From assembly GCA_030598885.1 (NCBI GenBank), contig JAUVOZ010000072.1:1-9678 (forward strand): 9,678 bases of DNA, written 5' to 3'. The position numbers were made by a program, and so were the translations under genes. Source of the stretch: Anaerolineae bacterium. GTDB taxonomy: Bacteria; Chloroflexota; Anaerolineae; Anaerolineales; E44-bin32. Of the stretch, positions 1-6,380 are shown one piece after another. How positions within the stretch are numbered: the stretch's first letter is position 1; each line of letters starts with the position of its first letter. The notes under the pieces are model-generated. The model had not been told where the DNA came from, did not search any database, and saw only the letters and a list, made by a program, of their open reading frames with translations.

Positions 1-1
1 C

Positions 2-490
2 CACATACCCCCAACCCTTATCCAGACCCGGGGCCAAAGTCACGAATATTGGTCGCAGCTGCTCAACCACCTCCGTTTCACCGCCAATCATCATACTGTA
101 ACCTTCGGTTAATCCCCATACACCTCCGCTAGTCCCCACATCGACGAGGTGAATCCCATGTTCCTTGAGGGCTTTCGCCCGACGTATGGTGTCTTTGTAA
201 TTGCTATTACCGCCATCGATCACGATGTCTCCGGAGGATAGAATACTCATCAGGGCTTTGATCGTCGCCTCGGTTGGGTCCCCTGCCGTTACCATGATCC
301 AGACAGCTCGTGGTGCGGCCAATTTATTGGCCAGATCCTCGAGCGATTCCGCTCCTATAGCGCCTCCTTCAACCAAAACCTTAACCTTGGTGAGGTCACG
401 ATTGTAGACCACCATTTGGTGCCCGCCCTTCAGCAGACGAGTGGTCATATTGGCGCCCATCTTCCCCAGACCAACCATACCAAGTTCCAT
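2..490 (-). CDS. gnd: 6-phosphogluconate dehydrogenase, decarboxylating (N-terminal part, cut by window edge)
   Basis: About 163 codons are visible, reading leftwards off the window. The product begins MELGMVGLGKMGANM, a Rossmann dinucleotide-binding motif (GLGKMG) typical of the beta-hydroxyacid dehydrogenase superfamily. Further on come YNRD after beta-2, VWIMVTAGDPTE, the family signature region DGGNSNYKDT (about residues 92-101), and DVGTSGGVWGLTEGYSMMIGG, which holds the substrate-binding SGG motif. This combination is specific to 6-phosphogluconate dehydrogenase, probably the shorter YqeC-like form of about 300 residues, though the C-terminal domain is outside the window. The enzyme oxidises 6-phosphogluconate to ribulose-5-phosphate and CO2 in the pentose phosphate pathway, making NAD(P)H in the cytoplasm. 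The start ATG at 490 has an AAGGAGA ribosome binding site about 7 nt upstream. It lies 94 nt downstream of the hydrate epimerase gene on the same strand, so co-transcription is plausible. Confidence 0.93.
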   Translation of the reverse strand, partial: MELGMVGLGKMGANMTTRLLKGGHQMVVYNRDLTKVKVLVEGGAIGAESLEDLANKLAAPRAVWIMVTAGDPTEATIKALMSILSSGDIVIDGGNSNYKDTIRRAKALKEHGIHLVDVGTSGGVWGLTEGYSMMIGGETEVVEQLRPIFVTLAPGLDKGWGYV

Positions 491-584
491 TAGATTTCTC
501 CTTTTAAACGGTTACCCATTCGAAAACTTACCCAAGGCATCAACTTCGATGTTCGAGTACATTCCGTCAACAATGAAATTTTAA

Positions 585-1322
585 TTAATGGTTTACGTCT
601 CTGCCACCAATATTCAGCCGGATCCAATACCTCCCATTAAAAAACGGTTCAAACGAAATCCCTAGCGACTGATAAACCTCGGGTGGAATGCCGATATCCG
701 CCAAGTACAAATCGCCATCGACTTGATGCAAACCAATTTTTGGCAAGGCTAAGGTTAAAGTTCGTGCTGGGTATACTACCACGCCAGGCGTCTCACCGGT
801 TGTAGCATTCATTCCAGATGGGAGATCAAGCGACAAAACATTTGCCGCGTTTTGGTTACATAAGGAAATCAACTCGGCCGTTCTTCCTTTTGGGGAACCC
901 TTCAGACTGTAACCTATCAACGCATCCACGACGACCTGAGCCCGCTGGATGAGTCTTCCCGCATCATTTGGTTTCTCGGGTCGCAAACCCGCCTGATGAA
1001 GAATGTTGAACTGATGCCGGGTTGAACCTCCAAGCTGTTGAGGATCCCGATCAAGCACGAGATGGACTTTAAAACCATGATTGCTGAGGTGACGAGCGCA
1101 ACACATTCCCCCGCCACCATTGCCTCCCGAACCCGCTAGAACCGTCACTTCGCCTGTGGATGAACCAAACATATCAATCACATTCAGTACCAGGCTGCGT
1201 CCGGCGTTCTCCATCATTTGTAAGATCCCCAATCCAAAGTCCTCCATCGCAATGCGGTCAACCTCTCGCATCTGATCTTCGGTAACCCCCGGAACGAGTA
1301 ATCCGCTTTCGGTGGTAAACAT
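585..1322 (-). CDS. nnrE: NAD(P)H-hydrate epimerase (YjeF N-terminal domain, single-domain form)
   Basis: The 245-residue product matches the YjeF_N fold. An N-terminal helix (VTEDQMREVDRIAMEDFG) precedes MMENAGRSL. The glycine-rich loop GSGGNGGGGMCCARHL follows (about residues 64-79), then DALIGYSLKGSP (133-144) and DLPSGMNATTGETPG (166-180). The family epimerises R- and S-forms of hydrated, damaged NAD(P)H so that a dehydratase can restore the cofactor. The dehydratase (NnrD) domain often fused to it is absent here and must be encoded elsewhere. Two positions differ from the usual family pattern: the loop usually reads NNGGDG but here reads GNGGGG, and PSGxD reads PSGMN. Such variants may form a subfamily. 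An in-frame GTG at 1334 is possible, but the ATG at 1322 is preferred because GAGG lies about 6 nt upstream of it. It is followed by gnd on the same strand, which fits a shared NADPH theme. Confidence 0.86.
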   Translation of the reverse strand: MFTTESGLLVPGVTEDQMREVDRIAMEDFGLGILQMMENAGRSLVLNVIDMFGSSTGEVTVLAGSGGNGGGGMCCARHLSNHGFKVHLVLDRDPQQLGGSTRHQFNILHQAGLRPEKPNDAGRLIQRAQVVVDALIGYSLKGSPKGRTAELISLCNQNAANVLSLDLPSGMNATTGETPGVVVYPARTLTLALPKIGLHQVDGDLYLADIGIPPEVYQSLGISFEPFFNGRYWIRLNIGGRDVNH

Positions 1323-1542
1323 ACCTACCCTCACTTCTTAGAAAAGTAGATCCTCTTAAACGGCTTGATCGGCCGTGCAAAGGAATTAGCCAATAGGGGA
1401 CGATGAACGCCCTCATCTACTGTATGATAATAGCGATTGGATTATTTTTTATCAACCAGTAATATACAAAGTGTTGGATCGATGAGACTTGAGTGGGTGA
1501 ATAGTCATTATATTCCCACTAATGTAGAAAAGAGTAACCGAT

Positions 1543-3042
1543 TTGGCTTATGATAATTCAATGACAAATTCAAGACACATCCTCAGCAAGTCCACCTTCA
1601 TGCGCGGGCTTCAGTGCCCGAAATCTCTTTATCTCAATAAATATCATCGTGAACTCCGAGATGAGTTGGATGTGTCTCAGGAGGCGGTCTTTCATACCGG
1701 CAAGATGGTTGGCGAGCTCGCGTGTGGGCTCTTTCCGGGTGGAGTCAATGCAAGCCCACCGGATCCGTTCCACTACCAAGAGTCAGTCCAACTAACCCGA
1801 AAGCTTATTACCGAGGGGACCGAAGTAATTTATGAAGCCGCCTTTCAATACAACCAAGTGCTGGCAGTGGTGGATATCCTGGTTCGAGCAGGAGACAGGT
1901 GGAAAGCATTCGAAGTCAAGAGCTCGACTTCGGTGAAGGAACCGTTCCTGTGGGACGTCGCATTACAATACCACGTCGTATCCGGCTATGATATCGAGCT
2001 AGATGATTTTTACATCGCACACATAAATAACCAATACGTTCGGCAGGGAGAATTAGATCTCCAGCAGCTTTTTTCCCTGATCTCGGTTATCACCCAAGCA
2101 CAAGAGTTACAGCCCCAGGTCGAGGAAAAGATTTTAGAAAGCAAAGCTGTGCTCGCCGGCAGCGAAATCCCTGAAATAGATATTGGACCGTATTGTTCCG
2201 ATCCATATGATTGCGATTTTAAGGGCCATTGCTGGAGCCACATCCCTGATGATTCCATTTTCACTGTAGCCAGGTTGGGTAAGAAAAAGAAGTTTGAACT
2301 CTACGATAGCGGCACGATCCGGATCGAGGACATCCCGGAAACCTTTCCTCTAAATAGCACCTCAAAGTCACACGTCGACTGTCACATTCATAACCGTTCG
2401 ATCATTGAAAAGGATCGAATTTACAGCTTTGTCAAATCCATAAGTTACCCGCTTTATTTCCTGGATTTTGAAACCATCAGTTCGGCTATTCCACCATTTG
2501 ATAACACACGTCCATATCAAGCTATACCATATCAATACTCACTCCACATTAAGTCGTCACCCCAAAGCGACCTCGATCACACTGGGTTCTTGGCCGACGC
2601 CGGTACCGACCCTCGCCTGTCGCTTATCGAATCTCTTATAAGCGACACGAGTGGATCCGGCGATATCCTCGCTTACAATTCGTCTTTTGAGGCGACCAGG
2701 ATTAAGGAGCTGGCCGAGCAGTTTCCTGAATATAAAACTGACCTCATGGCTCTTTCGTCCAGGTTGAAGGATCTGATGTTGCCTTTCCAAAAGAGGTACT
2801 ACTACACCCCTGAGATGAGGGGTTCATACTCCATCAAAGCGGTTCTTCCGGCTCTGGTGCCTGATATGAGATACGATGATCTTGAAGTCTCGGATGGGAT
2901 TCAGGCTATGGATGTTTATCGAAAACTTGAAGGCGAAAAAGATCCCCAGCGGGTTGCCGAGATACGGGATGCGTTGTGGGAATACTGCAAACTAGACACC
3001 CTGGCCATGGTGCTGATTCTGGAAAAACTCGAATCGATTTAA
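1543..3042 (+). CDS. DUF2779-family hybrid nuclease: Cas4/RecB-like PD-(D/E)XK module plus DEDD exonuclease-like module
   Basis: The 499-residue product has two nuclease-like halves. Residues 12-235 resemble Cas4/RecB-like nucleases: the opening ILSKSTFMRGLQCPKSLYL carries C25, D111 lies in VVDILVRAGD, and E124-x-K126 sits in AFEVKSS, giving the D...ExK catalytic pattern. C218, C224 and C230 follow (spacing C-x5-C-x5-C). One early plus three late cysteines is the arrangement that holds an iron-sulfur cluster in Cas4/AddB-type nucleases. Residues 303-499 fit the DUF2779 domain, an RNase H-like/DnaQ-like fold: YFLDFET (D308, E310), AYNSSFE (around 377-383) and YCKLD (Y481, D485) resemble exonuclease motifs I, II and III, with Glu where motif II often has Asp. 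The substrate and role are unknown; DNA repair or defence are guesses. The TTG at 1543 has a weak AAAGAG about 9 nt upstream. The ATG at 1561 has no ribosome binding site but would begin close to the conserved region. The gene stands alone and is divergent from nnrE. Confidence 0.85.
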   Translation: MAYDNSMTNSRHILSKSTFMRGLQCPKSLYLNKYHRELRDELDVSQEAVFHTGKMVGELACGLFPGGVNASPPDPFHYQESVQLTRKLITEGTEVIYEAAFQYNQVLAVVDILVRAGDRWKAFEVKSSTSVKEPFLWDVALQYHVVSGYDIELDDFYIAHINNQYVRQGELDLQQLFSLISVITQAQELQPQVEEKILESKAVLAGSEIPEIDIGPYCSDPYDCDFKGHCWSHIPDDSIFTVARLGKKKKFELYDSGTIRIEDIPETFPLNSTSKSHVDCHIHNRSIIEKDRIYSFVKSISYPLYFLDFETISSAIPPFDNTRPYQAIPYQYSLHIKSSPQSDLDHTGFLADAGTDPRLSLIESLISDTSGSGDILAYNSSFEATRIKELAEQFPEYKTDLMALSSRLKDLMLPFQKRYYYTPEMRGSYSIKAVLPALVPDMRYDDLEVSDGIQAMDVYRKLEGEKDPQRVAEIRDALWEYCKLDTLAMVLILEKLESI

Positions 3043-3253
3043 GTAGAGAGCGAGTTAGATAGTCAGATACTGGTCGTTGAGTTACCTAAACTACAGCGCA
3101 GTTGGTGACTCAAGATGCAGTAAAAAAAATTGAAGACTATCTTCATGGTTATCTTCTAGGTCGGCGGCAGCCAGCTTTTTTAATATGTCAAAGAGAACGA
3201 GTGAGTTTATGTTGAAGCAGAATAGCTTTTCTACTCAACACACAGAATTGAAC

Positions 3254-3285
3254 TAGCAGCGTGCCAGATCTGTGGCACGCTGCTA
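3254..3285 (-). terminator. Strong hairpin after the methyltransferase operon
   Basis: A perfect inverted repeat of 12 bp (TAGCAGCGTGCC with its reverse complement) flanks 8 nt; one more A-T pair closes the loop to 6 nt. It starts 8 nt after the stop codon of the last methyltransferase gene read on the minus strand. It also lies between that gene and the convergent nuclease gene, so it could end transcription from both sides. The tract after the stem is only moderately T-rich in the minus direction and absent in the plus direction, so it is not a textbook intrinsic terminator. Confidence 0.6.
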
Positions 3286-3292
3286 TTAACGA

Positions 3293-4015
3293 TCACCACA
3301 CGCCCGGCACGAGCCGGTAGCGCACCTGCTGAGCGTACTCCTGGTAACCTTCGAGCCCCTCTCGAAGAGTCCGATCCTCAAGGGCTGTGCGCACGATCAT
3401 CGGTCCCAGGATCAACCCGGCCGGGATTAACGCCCATAGCGAGCCGAACAGCAACGCCATGGACAAACCCGCCACGGCCCATCCCAGGTAACCCGGGTGT
3501 CGGATTATGCGGTAGGGTCCTTCGGTAACCACCGTATGGCCACGGTCCTGCTGAATGCGGATCGCAGTCGAGAAGTAGGCGTTGGTCAGCATCGCCCAGC
3601 TGGACAAGGACGATCCAAATACCAGCAGGACGGCGCCGACGAGGTTGACCCACAGGGGGACGGTCGACCAAGCCCAGCGCTCGTCGAGCGCGGCGATGAT
3701 GAGTATCGCCAACCCGAGGGGAACCGAGATGACTGCGATCGTTCGGTCCCAGGATTGTGTGCGTTTTGAGCCTTCCGCCCGTTCGGCGATGAGCTCGGGA
3801 TTGGTACGCCGCATGACGAGAAAGTTCACCAGGATCTGCAGGATGGAATAACCCAGGTACAGCCAAGCCCACACCCACCCCGGTCGCCCCGAACCGAGGA
3901 ATAGGATCACCCCGATGATCAGGTTCTGGATGAAGAGCTGACGCGCTCGCCGCAAAATCCCTTGACGAATCCTCAGTTCACGTTCGTGGCTCAGTTGGTT
4001 GATATTTGCTGCCAT
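3293..4015 (-). CDS. Membrane methyltransferase, isoprenylcysteine carboxyl methyltransferase (ICMT)/PEMT-like, paralogue 1
   Basis: The 240-residue membrane protein has about five hydrophobic segments (near residues 30-45, 47-68, 93-110, 120-145 and 180-210). Its C-terminal half carries the hallmark of the ICMT/phospholipid methyltransferase superfamily: RGHTVVTEGPYRIIRHPGY (about residues 158-176), where the RHPGY box helps bind S-adenosylmethionine, then LEDRTLREGLEGYQEY and VRYRLVPGVW. Family members methylate small or lipidic substrates at the membrane; the target here cannot be told from sequence. Bacterial annotation as 'isoprenylcysteine' methyltransferase reflects homology, not substrate. 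The ATG at 4015 has GAGGGA about 6 nt upstream. It is the last of three same-strand methyltransferase genes, 37 nt after its paralogue, with which it shares length and most of the C-terminal half. A stem-loop follows the stop codon. Confidence 0.85.
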   Translation of the reverse strand: MAANINQLSHERELRIRQGILRRARQLFIQNLIIGVILFLGSGRPGWVWAWLYLGYSILQILVNFLVMRRTNPELIAERAEGSKRTQSWDRTIAVISVPLGLAILIIAALDERWAWSTVPLWVNLVGAVLLVFGSSLSSWAMLTNAYFSTAIRIQQDRGHTVVTEGPYRIIRHPGYLGWAVAGLSMALLFGSLWALIPAGLILGPMIVRTALEDRTLREGLEGYQEYAQQVRYRLVPGVW

Positions 4016-4052
4016 CGTTTTCCCTCATCGAGGAACGCGGTTCTGGCTGTGA

Positions 4053-4775
4053 TTACCACACGCCTGGGATCAGACGATAGCGTACCCTCTCGGCGTAATC
4101 TTGATAGCCTTCCAACTCCGCTTGCAGTGTACGATCCTCCAACCAGGTGCGCAGGAGTATCAGCAGCGCTCCGATCCATGCCGGAATGATCGTCCACAGC
4201 GAGCCGAGGATGATCGGTGTGCCCAGGTTGAACAGGATCGTGCCCACATAGCCTGGGTGGCGTACGTAGCGATATGGCCCACTGGCGACTACGGTGTGGC
4301 CGCGCTCAGTCTGGATGCGGAGCACTTTCGAGAAGTACTTGTTGCAGGCCATAGCCCAGATACTTAGAACCCATGCCAGGATGTAGATCACCAGGGTGAC
4401 CGTCTGCAGCCAAAGTGGGAAGACCGGCGACCAGCCATAGCGACGGTCGAAGCCGGCCACGATAGGTGACACAAGGGCGGTGAAGATACCGTAGAAACCC
4501 ACCAGGATGACATCCCACCGCTTGCGACCTTCCTTACCGATGCCGCGCTCCTCGAGCAACAACTCCGGATCCACAGCCCACGCGGAGGCGAGGTTCACCA
4601 CCATGAAGATGCCCAGGTAGGCCCAGGCCATGGGCCACTCCAGAGTCCCGGCGGGCAGGAACATCAACAATCCCCAGAAGACGACCCCAATGGCGGTTTT
4701 GACCACGAAACGGATCACGTCCCGCCGGGTGTAACCATCTGCTTGCGGGACATCCTTAGACGGAACTGACACCAT
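4053..4775 (-). CDS. Membrane methyltransferase, ICMT/PEMT-like, paralogue 2
   Basis: The 240-residue protein has several membrane-spanning segments (for example VVFWGLLMFLPAG, MAWAYLGIFMVVNLASAWAV, LWLQTVTLVIYILAWVLSIW and IILGSLWTIIPAWIGALLIL). The ICMT/PEMT signature is RGHTVVASGPYRYVRHPGY, then LEDRTLQAELEGYQDY and the ending VRYRLIPGVW. It is clearly a paralogue of the next gene: both share the pattern SxWAMxxNxYFSxxxRIQ, the GPYRxxRHPGYxG box and an almost identical last 30 residues, while the N-terminal 70 residues have diverged. The start ATG at 4775 is well supported by AAGGAGGT 7 nt upstream. The upstream class I methyltransferase gene ends 48 nt before it. The substrate is unknown; a membrane lipid, lipid-linked or quinone-like acceptor would fit the topology. 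Confidence 0.86.
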   Translation of the reverse strand: MVSVPSKDVPQADGYTRRDVIRFVVKTAIGVVFWGLLMFLPAGTLEWPMAWAYLGIFMVVNLASAWAVDPELLLEERGIGKEGRKRWDVILVGFYGIFTALVSPIVAGFDRRYGWSPVFPLWLQTVTLVIYILAWVLSIWAMACNKYFSKVLRIQTERGHTVVASGPYRYVRHPGYVGTILFNLGTPIILGSLWTIIPAWIGALLILLRTWLEDRTLQAELEGYQDYAERVRYRLIPGVW

Positions 4776-4823
4776 GTGAATAACCTCCTTAAATAAGCTC
4801 GGTACAACGGTACGACAGTCCGA

Positions 4824-5597
4824 TTAGGGTTTGCGACCGATGTACAGACCGTAGCCCAGGTAATCAGCCACGTCCGGCGGAGCCACTCCGCCTTCTCGGA
4901 TCTCCCGAACGAAAGACCGATATTCGGGGTTCCGAGTGTAGAGCACCAGCATACGACCGATACTCTGGATAAAGCCTCCGAGTCCATATCGACGCAAGAT
5001 ACCCCTAAACTCCTGCCGCATGTCCATCGTCGAAGTCTGGACGACGAGATCCCGTAACCCGGCGCCCTCCAGCAACGCCTCCCACTCCTCAGCCGTGTGT
5101 GTACGTGCGTTGGGGGCCATGTCCTGCTCGAACCATGCTACGAGTTCGGTAGACGGAGGTTGAAGCCATGTCGATTCATTCAGACCGACGAGACCGCCAG
5201 ATTTCACCACCCTGGCATACTCGCTAATCGCTTTGGCATGATCAGCAGTAAAAGGGGTGATCGACTCACCGAACACTACATCGAAGCGCCCATCCTCAAA
5301 GGGCAGGTCGACGATATCGGCTACACGAAATTCGACCTGCTCCTCGACCCCCGCCCGTCGGGCACGCTCCCCAGCGCGATCGATCATACCCTGCGAGATG
5401 TCCACGCCAACCACGCGGCAGCCATGCTGCTTGGCGAGGAACACAACTGTCTGGCCGACCCCGCAACCAGCTTCCATCACCTCATCATCGCCTGAGATCT
5501 CACATAAACGAAAAAGTTCCTCCGTGGCCGCCAGGCCACCCATGTGCTTCGTAAGACCTACGTATGCCTGGAAATCGAAGATCGTCGTTTTTGGCAT
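4824..5597 (-). CDS. Class I SAM-dependent methyltransferase
   Basis: The 257-residue soluble protein has a Rossmann-type methyltransferase core. Motif I is EVMEAGCGVGQT (about residues 39-50). The acidic post-I loop VVGVDIS (62-68) carries the Asp that contacts SAM ribose. Next come RVADIVDLPFEDGRFDVVFG (motif II region) and EYARVVKSGGLVGLNE (motif III region). The C-terminal third is helical and ends in LGYGLYIGRKP; it may form the acceptor-binding cap. Ubiquinone/sterol/small-molecule methyltransferases share this layout, so the substrate stays open. A TTG at 5624 is in frame, but the ATG at 5597 is preferred because GGAGGAG sits 4 nt upstream. It is the first gene of the three-methyltransferase operon, which suggests that soluble and membrane enzymes act on related acceptors. 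Confidence 0.85.
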   Translation of the reverse strand: MPKTTIFDFQAYVGLTKHMGGLAATEELFRLCEISGDDEVMEAGCGVGQTVVFLAKQHGCRVVGVDISQGMIDRAGERARRAGVEEQVEFRVADIVDLPFEDGRFDVVFGESITPFTADHAKAISEYARVVKSGGLVGLNESTWLQPPSTELVAWFEQDMAPNARTHTAEEWEALLEGAGLRDLVVQTSTMDMRQEFRGILRRYGLGGFIQSIGRMLVLYTRNPEYRSFVREIREGGVAPPDVADYLGYGLYIGRKP

Positions 5598-5917
5598 ATC
5601 ACTCCTCCGCGGAAAACTCGCCAAGCCCGGAACAGCTGTCTCTATGCATATCTTATTGATAACAAATTGAGCAAGCCTTTTCCTGACTTCTACCTGCAGG
5701 GTTTCTGCCCAAGGCCTGACGATTACCTACATATAGCCCTCTGAAGTAGTTCGACCACACCGGCTATCTTCGCACTGGAACGACTCGGTAATATACGAAC
5801 CGGCGTTGAGGTATCTGACTCGGCCAACGCTTGTATATGGAAATCCTTCATCCTAGAGATTCAAGCTGCAATCTCACATATGTCCCTAACCCTAGTACCA
5901 AAGATACTTTTTGGTCC
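5598..5917. other. Gene-free stretch between the divergent methyltransferase operon and the cold-shock gene
   Basis: I see no protein-coding gene, RNA gene or repeat in this stretch of about 320 bases. It must hold the minus-strand promoter of the methyltransferase operon, but I found no convincing -35/-10 pair there. Short open frames crossing it run antisense into the methyltransferase gene and have no family features. Confidence 0.5.
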
Positions 5918-5946
5918 TTTACAGAAGGCTAAATTGATGATAGGAT
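5918..5946 (+). promoter_or_regulatory. Predicted sigma-70-type promoter of the cold-shock gene
   Basis: A -35 element TTTACA at 5918-5923 (5 of 6 consensus bases) and a -10 element TAGGAT at 5941-5946 (4 of 6) are separated by exactly 17 bp. Transcription would begin near 5953, giving a leader of about 165 nt before the csp start codon. A long leader is usual for cold-shock mRNAs, which supports the call. Confidence 0.5.
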
Positions 5947-5948
5947 GT

Positions 5949-6117
5949 CAACCTGTAGGTTGCATGCAAGTTCTATCTGGAAGTCGAAAGATCAAGGCCT
6001 GAGCTGCATTCGCTCGGGCCGATTTGGTAAGGAAGACCGGCTTTGCCGGTGAACCCGACCGCCGACGAAGAACATGACAAGCACCTAACACTATATTGCC
6101 AAAAGGAGGCAATTGTA
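5949..6117 (+). promoter_or_regulatory. Structured 5' leader of the cold-shock mRNA
   Basis: Four inverted repeats occur in this untranslated stretch. CAACC/GGTTG (5949-5962, 4-nt loop) lies near the predicted transcript start and may be partly outside the RNA. GGCCTGAGC/GCTCGGGCC (5996-6020, 9 bp with one G-U pair, 7-nt loop) is the strongest. ACCGGC/GCCGGT (6036-6050, 6 bp, 3-nt loop) follows. ATTGCC/GGCAAT (6095-6113, 7-nt loop) has the ribosome binding site AAGGAGG (6103-6109) in its loop and 3' arm. I do not recognise a known riboswitch class. Long, refolding leaders are known in csp mRNAs of other bacteria, and a regulatory role is inferred here from layout. Confidence 0.45.
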
Positions 6118-6327
6118 ATGTCAGATCGTGAAATCGGTACGGTCAAGTGGTTCAACAATGGCAAAGGCTACGGCTTCATCGAGCGCGAAGAAGGGGAAGA
6201 TATTTTCGTCCACTTCTCAGCGGTTCTGGGTGAAGGCTTTCGCAGCCTGGAAGAGGGTCAGCGAGTGGAATTTTCCATCGAGCAGGGCCCGAAGGGCTTG
6301 CAGGCAGTAAGCGTTACAGTCGTTTAG
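6118..6327 (+). CDS. csp: Cold-shock domain protein (CspA family)
   Basis: The 69-residue protein consists of a single cold-shock domain, the usual family length. The opening reads GTVKWFNNGKGYGFI, containing the RNP1 motif KGYGFI; RNP2 is DIFVHFSAV (about residues 29-37). The C-terminal strands include GQRVEFSIEQGPKGLQAVSV. These aromatic and basic residues form the surface that binds single-stranded RNA and DNA. CspA-type proteins act as RNA chaperones in the cytoplasm, often at low temperature or as general RNA binders. The frame is open upstream to 6043, but the ATG at 6118 is the true start because AAGGAGG lies 8 nt before it and the family begins here. It is a monocistronic unit with its own promoter, leader and terminator. 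Confidence 0.95.
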   Translation: MSDREIGTVKWFNNGKGYGFIEREEGEDIFVHFSAVLGEGFRSLEEGQRVEFSIEQGPKGLQAVSVTVV

Positions 6328-6348
6328 TTTTTCTATGCATTTGAACCA

Positions 6349-6380
6349 GAAGCCCCCGTGTTACGGGGGCTTCATCTATT
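6349..6380 (+). terminator. Intrinsic terminator of the cold-shock gene
   Basis: GAAGCCCCCGT (6349-6359) pairs perfectly with ACGGGGGCTTC (6363-6373) around a 3-nt loop, and the T-rich tract ATCTATT follows. It begins 21 nt after the csp stop codon. In the minus direction the same stem is followed by TGGTTCAAAT, so weak bidirectional function is possible. Confidence 0.88.

Noticed and set aside
1437..1465. TTGGAT-17-TAATAT, a possible promoter for the nuclease gene
   Set aside because: Only 3 of 6 and 4 of 6 bases match the consensus; an AT-rich stretch would give this by chance.
3378..3878. Long minus-strand frame inside the first membrane methyltransferase gene
   Set aside because: It is an alternate frame of a gene with clear family motifs, and it has no recognisable domain.
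5097..5670. Two overlapping plus-strand frames of more than 130 codons
   Set aside because: They are antisense to the class I methyltransferase gene, whose motifs and ribosome binding site are clear.
6043..6117. Upstream extension of the cold-shock protein frame
   Set aside because: A perfect ribosome binding site lies before the ATG at 6118, the family begins there, and the extension covers leader hairpins.
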